Below are positions 11,000 to 20,102 of a stretch of DNA of 64,000 nt, one piece after another. Under the pieces are notes generated by a model. The model saw only the letters and a program-made list of their open reading frames with translations. It did not search any database and had not been told where the DNA came from. Location of the stretch: assembly GCA_032718865.1 (NCBI GenBank), contig JALUTQ010000007.1, forward strand, positions 1,302,001-1,366,000, written 5' to 3'. A program made the position numbers and the translations under genes. Within the stretch, counting starts at the first letter, position 1, and each line of letters opens with the position of its first letter. Source of the DNA: Tilletia caries (taxonomy: Eukaryota; Basidiomycota; Exobasidiomycetes; Tilletiales; Tilletiaceae).

Positions 11000-11095
11000 G
11001 CTCACAGTCAACCGGAAAGTCGACTCTCCTCAACAAGCTCTTCGGCACCTCCTTTCAAGTCATGGACGAGTCCCAGCCTCAGCAGACCACCAAGG
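11000..11095 (+). pseudogene. Sey1/RHD3-type GTPase P-loop exon (isolated fragment)
   Basis: A clean exon lies between a TCCACAG acceptor and GTGAGT. It encodes [19 protein letters not shown] then [14 protein letters not shown]. The G1 box GSQSTGKST and the following LLN.LFGT and QTTKG are diagnostic of the dynamin-like ER-fusion GTPases of the Sey1 family. Only this exon is recognisable. Full Sey1 proteins are around 800 residues, and neither the start nor the G2-G4 boxes is seen around it. Further coding-like exons follow (11168-11224, with [18 protein letters not shown]; about 11290-11400), but I cannot assign them to Sey1. It is probably a gene relic or a captured fragment. Confidence 0.55.
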
Positions 11096-11874
11096 GTGAG
11101 TGTCTCTGTCTCTCCAATCTTCATCGTGCACAATGCATGCTGACCGCGTCATTTTGGACTCTCCTCAGGCAATATCAACGGGAGGCGCCTGAGCTCTTCG
11201 AACAGGAGGATCATGTGGGCGATGTGAGTATTGTGCTCTGAACCCGCCTTCCAGCTCGTGCTTTCACTGACCTGATCTTCGTTGCGGACAAGCCCTCACT
11301 ATCATCTCGTGTCTACTTCGACATTGCGCCACGAAGGAACCAGGGCAACATGCTGCGGGACAAGATATCTTCGTTCTTCGGTGGTGGCGGGGGGCAGTCC
11401 AAGCCAGCCTCGCTCGCTCTCGACGATTCCTCTCATCATTTCACCCAGCCACCCCCGAGGAGGCTATCATCCCTCGCCCACACATCTGTAACTTCTCCAT
11501 CCCATTCCATTGCCCGGGCCAAGGGACTCTCCCCTTTACAACGCCGTGTATCTGTGTCCCAAACAATGTGAACAGTGATGTCTCCATAACCTTCATCATT
11601 GTCTTCCCGCTGTTTCTCTGCGCCAGCGTCGTTGAAGGTGGGCTCCTCGCGCTGCCCGAGAGGCCGGCGTGTGCTGCTGATTGCACTCTTGTCCATCGTT
11701 TGCTCCAAGGCTCACACGCTCACTCGTGACAAGCTAAGGACCCTAGTAGGAAGCAAGGCGAAGGAATTGACATTGAGAGGACGTGAGGGAAGTCAAACGA
11801 ATGTATAGAAGAGAAGACAACTTAATGCTTGAAAGAAAAAAAGGGGGCAAAAACACAGGCTGCGAAGACCACAG
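11096..11874. other. Coding-like fragments downstream of the Sey1 exon, unassigned
   Basis: Two stretches have exon-like edges: 11168-11224, before GTGAGT, and a region around 11290-11420 rich in Ser/Pro/Gly. They do not form a recognisable protein. From about 11560 to 11870 no frame is convincing; this is the 3' side of the minus-strand gene at 11875. Confidence 0.3.
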
Positions 11875-14022
11875 CTACGGAGACAGAGTGGCCCACAGTT
11901 TCAACCATTCGACGTCCTCCGCTGTTGAACGTGGAAGTCGAGCAGTGCGCAGATTCCTTTCCATGACCTTGGAGAATCTCACAGACGGCCATGGGGCACC
12001 ATTGTGAACGCGGCCGATGGACCACGCCGAGGAGAGTGTGGTGTCGCGGAGGAACTGGCAGAGGTAACGTTTCAAGCCGAGGGCAGGTTGCCACATGTTG
12101 TCTGCCCGATGGATCCAAGTCGACAGTTCGAATTCGACGCCGTCGACATCGCAAACGGTTCGCGAGTTGTCCATTGACGAGAGAGAGTCGGGTTCTCCGA
12201 TTGACTCCCATGCAAACTGAATTGCATCGCGAAGGAGGCAGGGAAGAAAGACCAGAAACACGAGGGGAGTTTCAAGCGCCTCGGAGACAGATCTAGCTCC
12301 GCGCAGGGTCCAGATGTGAAAGCGGTCCGTCAACTTCGGACGCAGTCCATCCGATCCTGTGCTGGTTTCCGCAAGATCAATCCACTCGGCTTGGTCTAAG
12401 CCGGGTGCTCCTTGGGTGCCTGAGTTGTAGTCCAACGCCGGAGGGGCCTTGCCATATTCCAATTGAGAGCCAGAGACCGCATGCAGGAGCTGTGCCTGGG
12501 TGTGCACGTCGGAGGCAGCGCGATCCCAAATGGCAAATGGCAGCGAAAAGAACGAAGTTCTCGAATCTTTCAAGCCAGATCCCGTCGATCTCTGCTCGAC
12601 CGAGTGTAAGCAGATGAGCCATGTTGACGTTGCGTTGGCTCAACGTGGATCCTGCAGCGGAGCTTGAAGACAGTTGGCGCGATTCGGCATCCAGAACTTG
12701 CTCGAGGACCCAAATCCTAGCGATAGTGGCGCGCAGACCCAGCAGAACGACCCAACGCTCCATCTCGTCGGGATCGTCTAGATCATTCGGTCGCAACACA
12801 AGTCCATATCCGCGTAGGGCATATCTGGAATGTAAGATGGCTGGTCAGACACTGCGCAAGAGCTTCGAGGTAAGGAGACTACTCACTTGATCGTCCGCGC
12901 TTCGCTAGTGGCATGCAGAAGCTTAGCAGTGATGACGCTGTATCCTGTCAAGATGTCGCGTAGGGCGCGCGGTTCTAGCCACACCTCGCTCCCGTCGTAT
13001 CCGACCGCCGCCTCGTCTCGATCGAAGCTCGCTATGATCTCTCCGGGGTTTTGATGGAGGCGAAGAACGATCTGAAGCTTGCGCAGACCAGAACTGGCAT
13101 CGTTGGGGACGAAAGAGATCGTTGTAGCCGTCCTCTCGACGCTGTACTGCTCGTATGATCTCGGAGCGTTCGCGCAGAGTTGCCTCGATGTCCAGAAGCT
13201 TTGCAAGGGCTTCAAAAGGAGTCACTCCATGAACGAAGATACTGTAAAGAAAGGGGATCAGCGAGGGCCCTCGACTTCGTGATATACCGATGATTGACTT
13301 ACTCGATGTCAGAGTCGGGACTGATATGTCCCTCAAATTGCGCATATGTGAGACAGGCGAGAACGATACCTCCGGCGACGAGCAAGTTGTCGTAGTCGAG
13401 ACCGTTTAGAATGCCATCGGTGACCGTATCGAAGATGCCAGTGAACTGAGGGACGGAGTTGATCCGGACGCAGGGTTGGACAAGTTGGTCGAAAAACTTG
13501 GCGCCTGTTGGTTCGCGTCGCTGATGATGATGGAAAGGTCGGCCATCAGAGCCGAACATTATCGCCCAGTCGCGAGATACGCCGAAGCAGAAGTCCGACC
13601 ACTGCGGAGACGGGGAGTTGATCAGGGCGAGATTGACCGTTGTCAGATACGAGTCTTGAACTCCTTCTCGAAAGTATTCCTGTCTCACCAAGGGTTCATC
13701 GGGGTGAGCGGGAGTTGTGTCGAGCTCTTCGGCTTGATCTGATTGATCAAATATCGTCTGGACTGCGAGTTCCCCGAGGTGCAAGCTGGCAGTGGGTTCG
13801 GAAGGCAGCATTTCAGCGCTAACCTGCACCTGGGCTGTGGGAGTGGAAGGAGGCGTAGGAAGGGGGTTGAAAGCTGTCAAAACAACCAAGCATCAGCTGC
13901 ATAGCCCACACCACTCTGCTCCGGACCTGCTCACCTATGTTGTCGCCTTGCTCGAAAAGGGCGGGTGTCAATGGTGCCGCTACCGCCGCGGAGTCTTGAG
14001 TGCGGATCGTATGCGGACGCAT
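11875..14022 (-). pseudogene. Fungal nucleotidyltransferase-fold-like protein (GG...DxD), with two frameshifts
   Basis: Minus-strand exons: 14022-13935 (ATG at the 5' edge), 13873-13303, 13241-12887 and 12824-11875 (TAG), with introns of about 60 bases. Exon 2 gives LLVAGGIVLACL; its junction with exon 3 gives SDIDIFVHG. The Gly-Gly followed by Asp-x-Asp resembles the nucleotidyltransferase fold. The later segments KLQIVLRLHQNPGEII and VGYDGSEVW recall a family of large fungal proteins that share this layout (from memory). Two one-base breaks interrupt the frame. One is near 13155, between RERSEIIRA and YSVERTATTISF. The other is near 12560, between IWLERFENF and LPFAIWDRAA. The sequence is otherwise well preserved, so sequencing error is a real alternative to pseudogenisation. 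Substrate unknown. Confidence 0.55.
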
Positions 14023-15008
14023 CTATGAGGCGATGACGAGGTTGAAGCAAAGGGAATGGGGGACACAGAGAGTCAAGACAGTCACTGCTGCAGCTGGTGG
14101 GAAAGGTAAGGGGACGCAAGGGAAGGAAGAAGTGATGGGCATTCAAGCTATCCTTATATGCCTTCTCACCTCGTGTCATCTTCTCGAAATATCGCTCAAG
14201 TGCGGCGAGACGTAGCTGGTAGTTTGGAAGCACCAAGAGACGGTGTGAGGTCAGCGACGAGCCAAATGTACGCAGAGGAAAGAACTGGAACTTACCAACG
14301 ATGGACTGGATCCCACTTGCTCGGCATTGAGATGGGGAAAGCGGAAGCAGGAAGAATTAGCGTCGAAAACTGCATGGAGAAGTTGCGAGGAAGGTGCTTG
14401 TGATGGCTGGGCTGCTCAAGAAGGCTCGAAGAGTCATCAAGAGGAGGGTGTGGTGATCCAGAGAAGCTCTGGTGATCCAGAGAAGCTCTGGAGGACTGGC
14501 GGTCGTTAAGATCGATGGCACGTGCATTCAAAAATTCATTTGATAGAAAGTCCTCCCTGTTGTTGACCGAAAGGCCGATGGGGGTCTCGCTTAGTGCGGG
14601 TCTGTGCGGTTCGCTCGGGCCGGAAGAGGTGGGCTCGACCAGTCGGAGAAGGGCCAAGCAGGGGGATGGGACTTGCGAGGCGATTGAAGAGGGTGTGGGT
14701 CGTATGAGGAGTAGGTGAATGAAGGGTAGAGTTGAGAGGGGCTTTGTAGAGTCAGGAGTCAGGCAATATCAGACGAGAGAAAGATTCGGAGAGAACAAGA
14801 TGTCGATTTCTTCTGCGAGTGAGGAATGAGACAGGGCTTTTATAGCTAGGGAAGGACAGGATTGGTAGCTAAGGGCGAGAGTGCGTAAGTGGTGTGTGGG
14901 TCGTGTGCTGCGCTGTCCTTGGTTCGGCCTTGATTTGCCTTAGGGGGGTTCGGGATCTTTGAGCGGAGGAGCGCCTGGACGCATCCGGGCACCGGGTCGT
15001 CCTTGGTT
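14023..15008. other. Upstream region with possible 5' exons
   Basis: On the minus strand a short exon-like block at about 14214-14169 encodes LRLAALERYFEKMTR between an acceptor (CTACCAG) and a donor (GTGAGAAG). A longer Ser/Pro-rich frame precedes it to about 14657. Their phase does not fit the ATG-led exon at 14022, so they may be a 5' part in another frame or a separate small gene. From 14660 to 15008 nothing is supported. Confidence 0.3.
14452..14489. repeat. Two exact tandem copies of a 19-bp unit
   Basis: GGTGATCCAGAGAAGCTCT occurs at 14452-14470 and again immediately at 14471-14489. A simple recent tandem duplication. Confidence 0.9.
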
Positions 15009-15100
15009 GGAGGACGGCCTCGGGGCGATCGAGCAGAGGATGATGAGACTGGGGTGATTGAGCAGGAGGGAGGACGGCCTCGGGGCGATCGAGCAGAGGA
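15009..15100. repeat. 32-bp direct repeat with 60-bp period
   Basis: A 32-base block beginning GGAGGACGGCCTCGGGG is present at 15009-15040 and identically at 15069-15100, separated by 28 related bases. It lies just downstream of the minus-strand frame 15128-15466. Confidence 0.85.
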
Positions 15101-15127
15101 GGATGTGTTGTCGCATGTGGACGTCGC

Positions 15128-15466
15128 TCAAGACCTTCTCCTCTTGGGGAGTGAGGAGGTTGACGACCGTGTCTTCATGGTGGGTGTGGACCGCTGCTTG
15201 ATGGGAGGCGCTGACTTGGGTGCCGGGGGTGTGGACTGCTTCTCGATGGGGGGCGCTGGCTCGGGTGCCGGGGGTGTTTTTGGGTTGGGCGTGGACTGCT
15301 TCTCGATGCGGAAGGTCTCGTCGGCCTTGGCTCGTTGCTGCGCAAGCGGAGGCTCGTCAGGGCTCGGGGACGGGGTTGGCGAGCGGGAGAGGACGAGGGT
15401 AACGACGAGTGTGGGTGTTGGCTTACGACCAGCGGACGCCGCATCCGGAGAGCCTTGCTGAGCCAT
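15128..15466 (-). CDS. Short Pro/Ser/Thr-rich hypothetical protein
   Basis: A 112-residue minus-strand frame runs from ATG (15466) to TGA. It contains near-repeats IEKQSTPNPKTPPAPEPAPP and IEKQSTPPAPKSAPP, then a basic end LPKRRRS. It is low-complexity, so composition alone could keep the frame open. Start context and repeats favour a real or formerly real gene, possibly the first exon of a longer one. No domain is recognised. Confidence 0.35.
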   Translation of the reverse strand: MAQQGSPDAASAGRKPTPTLVVTLVLSRSPTPSPSPDEPPLAQQRAKADETFRIEKQSTPNPKTPPAPEPAPPIEKQSTPPAPKSAPPIKQRSTPTMKTRSSTSSLPKRRRS

Positions 15467-15921
15467 CGTGAAGGCTGGTGGGTGTCCGCATGTAGGATAG
15501 CTGTGGTGAGGTGGAAAGAAGGGTCATGTTGGAAGGAGAGGAGGGGAGATGATGGGGCTGCGTGGGGGAACGGAGATGAGGAGCAGGCTTGGGTTGATGC
15601 ATGAAGCAGGGTACAGGAATTATGAGATGTTCTTTGATCGGGGTGGGTAGCGTGGCTGGCCGTTTTATCCGGAAGAGATGAGACTGGAGTGACCTAGCCG
15701 CGAGGGGGTCTGAGCGGCTACCACACTCCCCTCGATGACTTCCCATCTTCTCCAATGTCTGCCTCCGATGACCTCCCCTCGATGACTTCCCATCTTCTCC
15801 GATGTCTCCCTCGTTCTTGCTTTCCTCTCGGCTGTAAATTTTCTGAATCATATCGCTTTCTCTGTCTCAACTTCCTGCCAGCACTGAGGCCTTTCAAGTC
15901 TGTTCTGGATTATGAAAACTC

Positions 15922-17757
15922 CTAATCAATGACAATGAGATTCTCGGCCGTGTCTCCTGGCTCGTCCTCGATCACGATGGGGTTGGCTGCGGAGTCGCCG
16001 GGTTGACCATTGAAGTCGTCTTGGTATTGCTTGCGAGGGGGGTTGCCGGTGCCGGAAGACCACCTGAAAAGCTTGCCTTTCGCCCGCGGGGGACGGTAGC
16101 CGTACAAGGCGCAGGTATCGTCCATGATTGGAACCTGTATGAATATCAGCAATTGACCTCCTGATGACTGATCAACGCTGAAACGTCGTCTCACCTCTCA
16201 GATGACAAGGGGTTGGATCCTGATATTGGTACTGACGGTGCGGATGAAGCAGCGAGCTGGTTGGGTATGCGGTCGAAAAGGTGGCCGGAGATGTCTGTCT
16301 GAGGACGGATGGTGTTCCTTCGCTGTGGGAAGAAGGAAGATGCTGAGCTTCCTGCAGCGAGGAAGGGAAAGGGGCGGATGAAGGAATAGGTAAGGTTGCA
16401 GGGCTGATGTTGGTAGAGATGGGATGTATCAGCAATTGACCTCCCGATGAATGCTACAACGTCGTCTCACCTCTCGGATGACAGGGGGGTGAATCTTGAT
16501 GTCGGTCGTGGCAGGACAGATGAAGCAGCGAGCTGGTTGGGTAGAAGTGGTGAGAGAGGCGCCTCGGCGTGGAGATTCTTGAGTAGTGGAGTTGAAGTCA
16601 AAGAAGTCTGTGATTGCCTATCCCTCCAGGCCATCTGGCTGTAAAGCATGGGCAGCAAAGATGCTGTCAGTACTTGTACTATACGATGAGCAAGAAGACT
16701 GAGCCAGAATTGGCTCACCTTGGAGAGACCGTCTCAAAGACGGACCAAGTCGGCCATGATGGTCGCTTTGAGGTTCGCAAGGGGTGTGTGCCCAACGTGA
16801 TCACGAGTGATGAAGAGCAAGTGTGTCTTGTCGTTCGGGCCGGCATTTCGCAGCTCGAGTGAAACAGCTCCTCTCCGACTGCTCTTGTACCCAACACCCG
16901 TGCGATGAGACCCAGAGCCATCTGGGAAAGTTGGGATCAGGATTTGAGGTGACGTACATCTGCAAGTCTGGCAGGGCTGATGGAATGTTCGCCAGAGGGG
17001 GCTGAGGCGTGTATGGCTTGGGGTTGGGTTGAATCGGGATGAGCAACTTGAGGTCTGTTTAGTGGCGAGTTGGCTGAAGCTGGAGAGGAATGCTTGCGAA
17101 GCTGACAGCACGCGCTGTGCGAGTAGGCTGTGGCACTGCGTAAGAACATCAATCGCTGAATCCCAAAGTTCTGCATGGGAGATCATACTCACGGCAACAC
17201 AGCGCGAAGGGCGGACTTGCCCGCCTCCGATCGTTGAAAGACGGCCTGCTCTCTTGTCTCCCTTTCCTTCGTTGCCGCTGCCTCAGCGTGCTGCTTGAGC
17301 CAGTTGACCTCGAGCTCCGCCAACGCTTCTGGAACAGTCTTGTCTTCAATGCTAGCATCGATCGGTTGGCTCGCGGCGCCGGAGCCATCTCGGATGCAGC
17401 CAGCAAGATAGTGAGGCTCGGCGATGTGGAAAGAACCCTCTGTAGACAGACGAGACTGAGTCATCAGCAGGCGTATTACGTAGAGCGAGAAGCAGGTACT
17501 CACTGATGCCGCAATCCGCGGTCAGTCTCAAAGATGCTCGCCAGTCGGAATCGATCCCGGGAGCGGGTGCAGGCAGGGTGTACTCGTGGGGAAGATTGCT
17601 GAGCCCGCGGTCCAGTCAGAGTCGTTGAGCGAGGTTTCTGAGTGTCCAAAGATTGGCGAGGGCCGATGCCCAATTGTGAGGTGTGAGGACAGAGGGTAAA
17701 AGGGAAAGAGGAGAGAAAAGTGGTGGATTGTGGTGGTCGTGGTAGAGAAAAACTAGC
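15922..17757 (-). CDS. Multi-exon hypothetical gene with a tandemly duplicated exon
   Basis: Minus-strand exons with good borders: 17500s to about 17220 (AEPHYLAGCIRDGSG..., ending ...GKSALRAVL before GTGAGT), a block from about 17136 (CHSLLAQRVLSASQAFLSSF) with KTHLLFITRDHVGHTPLANL, 16638-16471, 16403-16195 and 16134-15922 (TAG). Exons 16638-16471 and 16403-16195 end with related peptides (PNQLAASSVL...PLSSER and PNQLAASSAP...PLSSER) and share the following donor and intron start. The last exon ends with two copies of a PGD(S/T)A.N.IVI(E/D) motif. The frame between about 16900 and 16940 is ambiguous, either a small intron or a shift. I do not recognise the family. Confidence 0.45.
16142..16545. 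repeat. Tandem segmental duplication covering an exon and its intron (offset about 276-283)
   Basis: The block from ATCAGCAATTGACCTCC at 16145 to GAGCTGGTTGGG at about 16264 recurs from 16428 to about 16542. Similarity is clear but imperfect, and both copies keep the donor CTCAC(C) on the minus strand. This gives the gene at 15922-17757 two related consecutive exons. Confidence 0.8.
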
Positions 17758-18521
17758 TACAAAAGGAGGTAATGTAATAAGAATCGACAAAGGCACGAAG
17801 AAGCTCGAAAGGGAAGTGGAAAACGAGTAGGAACCCTAGTCAGCGCGGACGCGCTTGCGCGTCTGCACGATCGGACTGGGCGAAGGCGGCGGCTCGGTGA
17901 TCGCAGCGGTAGCCTTGTTGCGGTCGGTCTTGGGCGCCGCGGGAGGCTCCATACTGATCGTTGCCTGTTTGCAAGGCGTGTTGACTTCGTTGGCGGGCAA
18001 CGCGGTGGGAGGAGCAGCGACACTTGTGGTGGCGGTGGGAGGAGCGGCGACACTGATGGTGGCGGTGAGAGGAGTAGTAGCAGAGGTGCTGGTACTGGTG
18101 GTGGCCTGAGCAGGGACGGCTTTGACACTTGTGCGCAGCTGACGGAGGCGAGCAACCTTGTTCTCGCCGGAAGGCTGTCCTATCTTGAGGGCGGCCAGAA
18201 GAGCTTGAGGGGCATTGTCGATGGTCGCGATGCGACACACCGAAGCCTCTATCATCCCCTCCTCCGACATCGACTCCCATATGGCTTCGAATGCGACGAG
18301 AGTTCGCGGAGCCGGCATATACCACGAAGCAAAGCGACCGTTTTCCGGGAAGCGCGCGTGGATGAGGAAGGATAACCGATTAGGCGGCCTAGACAATTGG
18401 CGCAAGCCCGATCTGCTCAAAACACGTGGAAGGAGAATTAAGCTTTTTATATGGTCATTGGGTCTTTCTTGGTTTGATGGGTTATATTGTACCAAAGATT
18501 AAGGGCCTTCATCCAAAGCCG

Positions 18522-18602
18522 CTCACTCTGGCCGAGCGGTTAGGACGTCTGGTTAAATCTGTGGATGCCGCAGGTTCGAATCCCTCTTATTGCAATTTTT
18601 TT
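18522..18602 (+). ncRNA. tRNA-like pol III unit (A box, B box, T-run), inside the MITE
   Basis: TGGCCGAGCGG (18529-18539) fits the A-box consensus and GGTTCGAATCC (18573-18583) the B-box consensus, at normal tRNA spacing. A run of seven T follows at 18596-18602, a possible pol III terminator. The acceptor, anticodon and T stems do not pair well, so it is not a functional tRNA as read. It looks like a tRNA (Leu/Ser-like) relic or a SINE-type head. Transcription is inferred only from the boxes. Confidence 0.5.
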
Positions 18603-18675
18603 CTCTGGTGACAAAGAATTTGGTTGTAATGCTGGGTTAGAGCTTGTGTAATCCTCAGTTAGAGACGGGCCTGCT

Positions 18676-18701
18676 GGGTTAGGGTTAGGGTTAGGGTTAG
18701 G
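18676..18701 (+). repeat. Interstitial telomeric repeat, four units of GGGTTA
   Basis: Four exact GGGTTA units at 18676-18699 followed by GG, with degenerate GGGTTAGAG/CAGTTAGAG units just upstream (about 18633-18665). This is the common fungal telomere repeat TTAGGG, here within the MITE and far from any visible chromosome end. Confidence 0.85.
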
Positions 18702-19395
18702 ATTATGAGACGAGTCTGTGAGGGCGGGAGCCCGAGCAGGTTAGGATGGATATGGTGGAGATTACAAAATAGATTACAAACACGGTTAGAGTCGAGGTGA
18801 GGGGTCGAGGGGGGGCACAGCCCCCCGGCCCCCCCGCTCTGGCTTGATTGTCACCACGTGTTGTGAGCAGATCGGGCTTGCGCCAATTGTCTTGGCCAAC
18901 CATTCAGGATAACCATCCATGCTGCTTGCCTTGGTATGTGAGTCCGCCGAGGATGGCACCCTTCTTATCGTCGTTCAGGGCTTTGATGCACGCGATGCCG
19001 TTGAGATACGCAAGCATGTTGGGGAGAAGCGGATTGCCGTCCAGCGAGCCTGAACAGATTGTGGATGCTGTCAGTATGTAGAAGGGAAGAAACGAAACAA
19101 GGAAATCATACTCACCATCAACCTCCTCAGGTATCATGCGGAGACAATTGGCTTCGTTCGCGACGGCCTTCAGCTCAGGCTCTGTTGACAAGCCGCACTG
19201 ATTGATCATGTAAGTGCCGGGAGTGGGGGGAACGCGACCCCAAACGGAGAGCTTGAGGTCGACTTCGCCTTCCCGTATGTCATATACGGTACTGTCGACT
19301 TCATGGGCGTACTCCTTGCTGTTTGCGAGGCCGAGAACAATGTCGGTCGTGAGGGACAAATGAATGGGCCATTTGGTGTTGCGAGAGGTCGGCAT

Positions 19396-20094
19396 GGTGG
19401 AAGACGGATAGGTAGGCTGAGAGGATGGGAAGGGGAGAGGGCGAAGAATAGGTTGGTAAGAAGAGGTGGGAACAGGTGAGGTGAGAGAGGGGCGGATGAG
19501 GAGAAACGGGAGAACGAGAAAAGGAGGAACCTGGAACTCACCCAGTACTTATACTTGAGGGATGCTGAAAGATGTTGGGGGAAGGGGGGGCAGGGAGTTG
19601 CTTGCCTGCGCGCTCGAGTACGTTGTTGAAAGCATTGCGCGTCTTCTAGAGTCGTGGTGGATGGTCAAGAGGGGTGGTAGTAGCGTCCAAAGGTTCGGTC
19701 GATGATCAAGAGGGATGGCAGTAGAGTCCGAGGGTGCGGTAGATGATCAAGAGGGATGGCAGTAGAGTCAGAGGGTGCGGTGGATGATCAGGAGGGGAGG
19801 TAGTAGAGTCCAAAGTGCGGTGGACGATTAAAAGGGGTGGTAGGAGCGTCCAAAGATGCGGTGGACGATTAAGAGGGGTGGTTTTGGTCAGTGGTGTTCC
19901 ATAGTTCTGACGCAAACGAAGGTGTGAGGGACGAGGTGCAAGATTTTGAAAGTTAAGAGGTTGACATTTGAAAGCAAAGCGAAGAGCAGAAGCGGAGCGC
20001 TGAGAGCGCAGGTGAAAGATAAGGAGAGCGCATAGGAATATCTGGGTGTAACTGAGAGTGAGGACCGCTTGAATGAGAAGTGAAATGATGCTTA
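19396..20094. other. Intergenic region containing a minisatellite
   Basis: Upstream DNA of the minus-strand gene at 19395, then the 41-bp minisatellite at 19657-19881, then DNA that was originally the 3' flank of the gene now at 33990-35133 (see the inversion). No gene is supported. Confidence 0.4.
19657..19881. repeat. Minisatellite, about 5.5 copies of a 41-bp unit
   Basis: Successive units begin GT(G/C/A)GA(T/C)G(A/G)T(C/T)AA and contain GGGGTGGTAG or GGGATGGCAG followed by CGTCCAAAG.TGCG or close variants. Units are diverged from each other, so the array is not brand new. Confidence 0.85.
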
Positions 20095-20102
20095 GTTGGT
20101 TG

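Larger units (their letters stand above)
18378..18905. mobile_element. Mutator-type MITE, 528 bp, 52-bp TIRs, 9-bp TSD, carrying tRNA-like and telomere-like sequence
   Basis: The outer 52 bases (18378-18429) and the reverse complement of 18854-18905 agree at 46 positions, with a 38-base core agreeing at 37. The flanks carry AGGATAACC at 18369-18377 and 18906-18914. Long TIRs with 9-bp duplications are typical of Mutator-like elements. There is no transposase. Inside are a pol III-type tRNA-like unit and (GGGTTA)4. It interrupts the exon of the minus-strand gene 17836-19395 in the sense described there. Confidence 0.9.
17836..19395 (-). pseudogene. Hypothetical gene split by a Mutator-type MITE
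   Basis: Minus-strand exon 1 is 19395-19116 (MPTSRNTKWPIHLSLTTD...). A 66-base intron (GTGAGT...TTCAG) follows, then exon 2 from 19049. At 18906 the exon is interrupted by the 528-bp element at 18378-18905. If the element and one 9-bp duplication are removed, KQHGWLS continues directly as FLIHARFPENGRFASWY, and the frame runs on to a TAG at 17836. The C-terminal part is rich in Ala/Thr/Pro repeats (TATISVAAPPTATTSVAAPP) and ends RKRVRAD. No family is recognised. With the insertion the product would be truncated about 140 codons in. Confidence 0.7.

Noticed and set aside
18522..18602. A functional tRNA gene
   Set aside because: A and B boxes are good, but acceptor, anticodon and T stems do not pair, so it is described as tRNA-like only.
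18676..18701. A chromosome end
   Set aside because: Only four telomere units, inside a TIR-bounded element with gene sequence on both sides.
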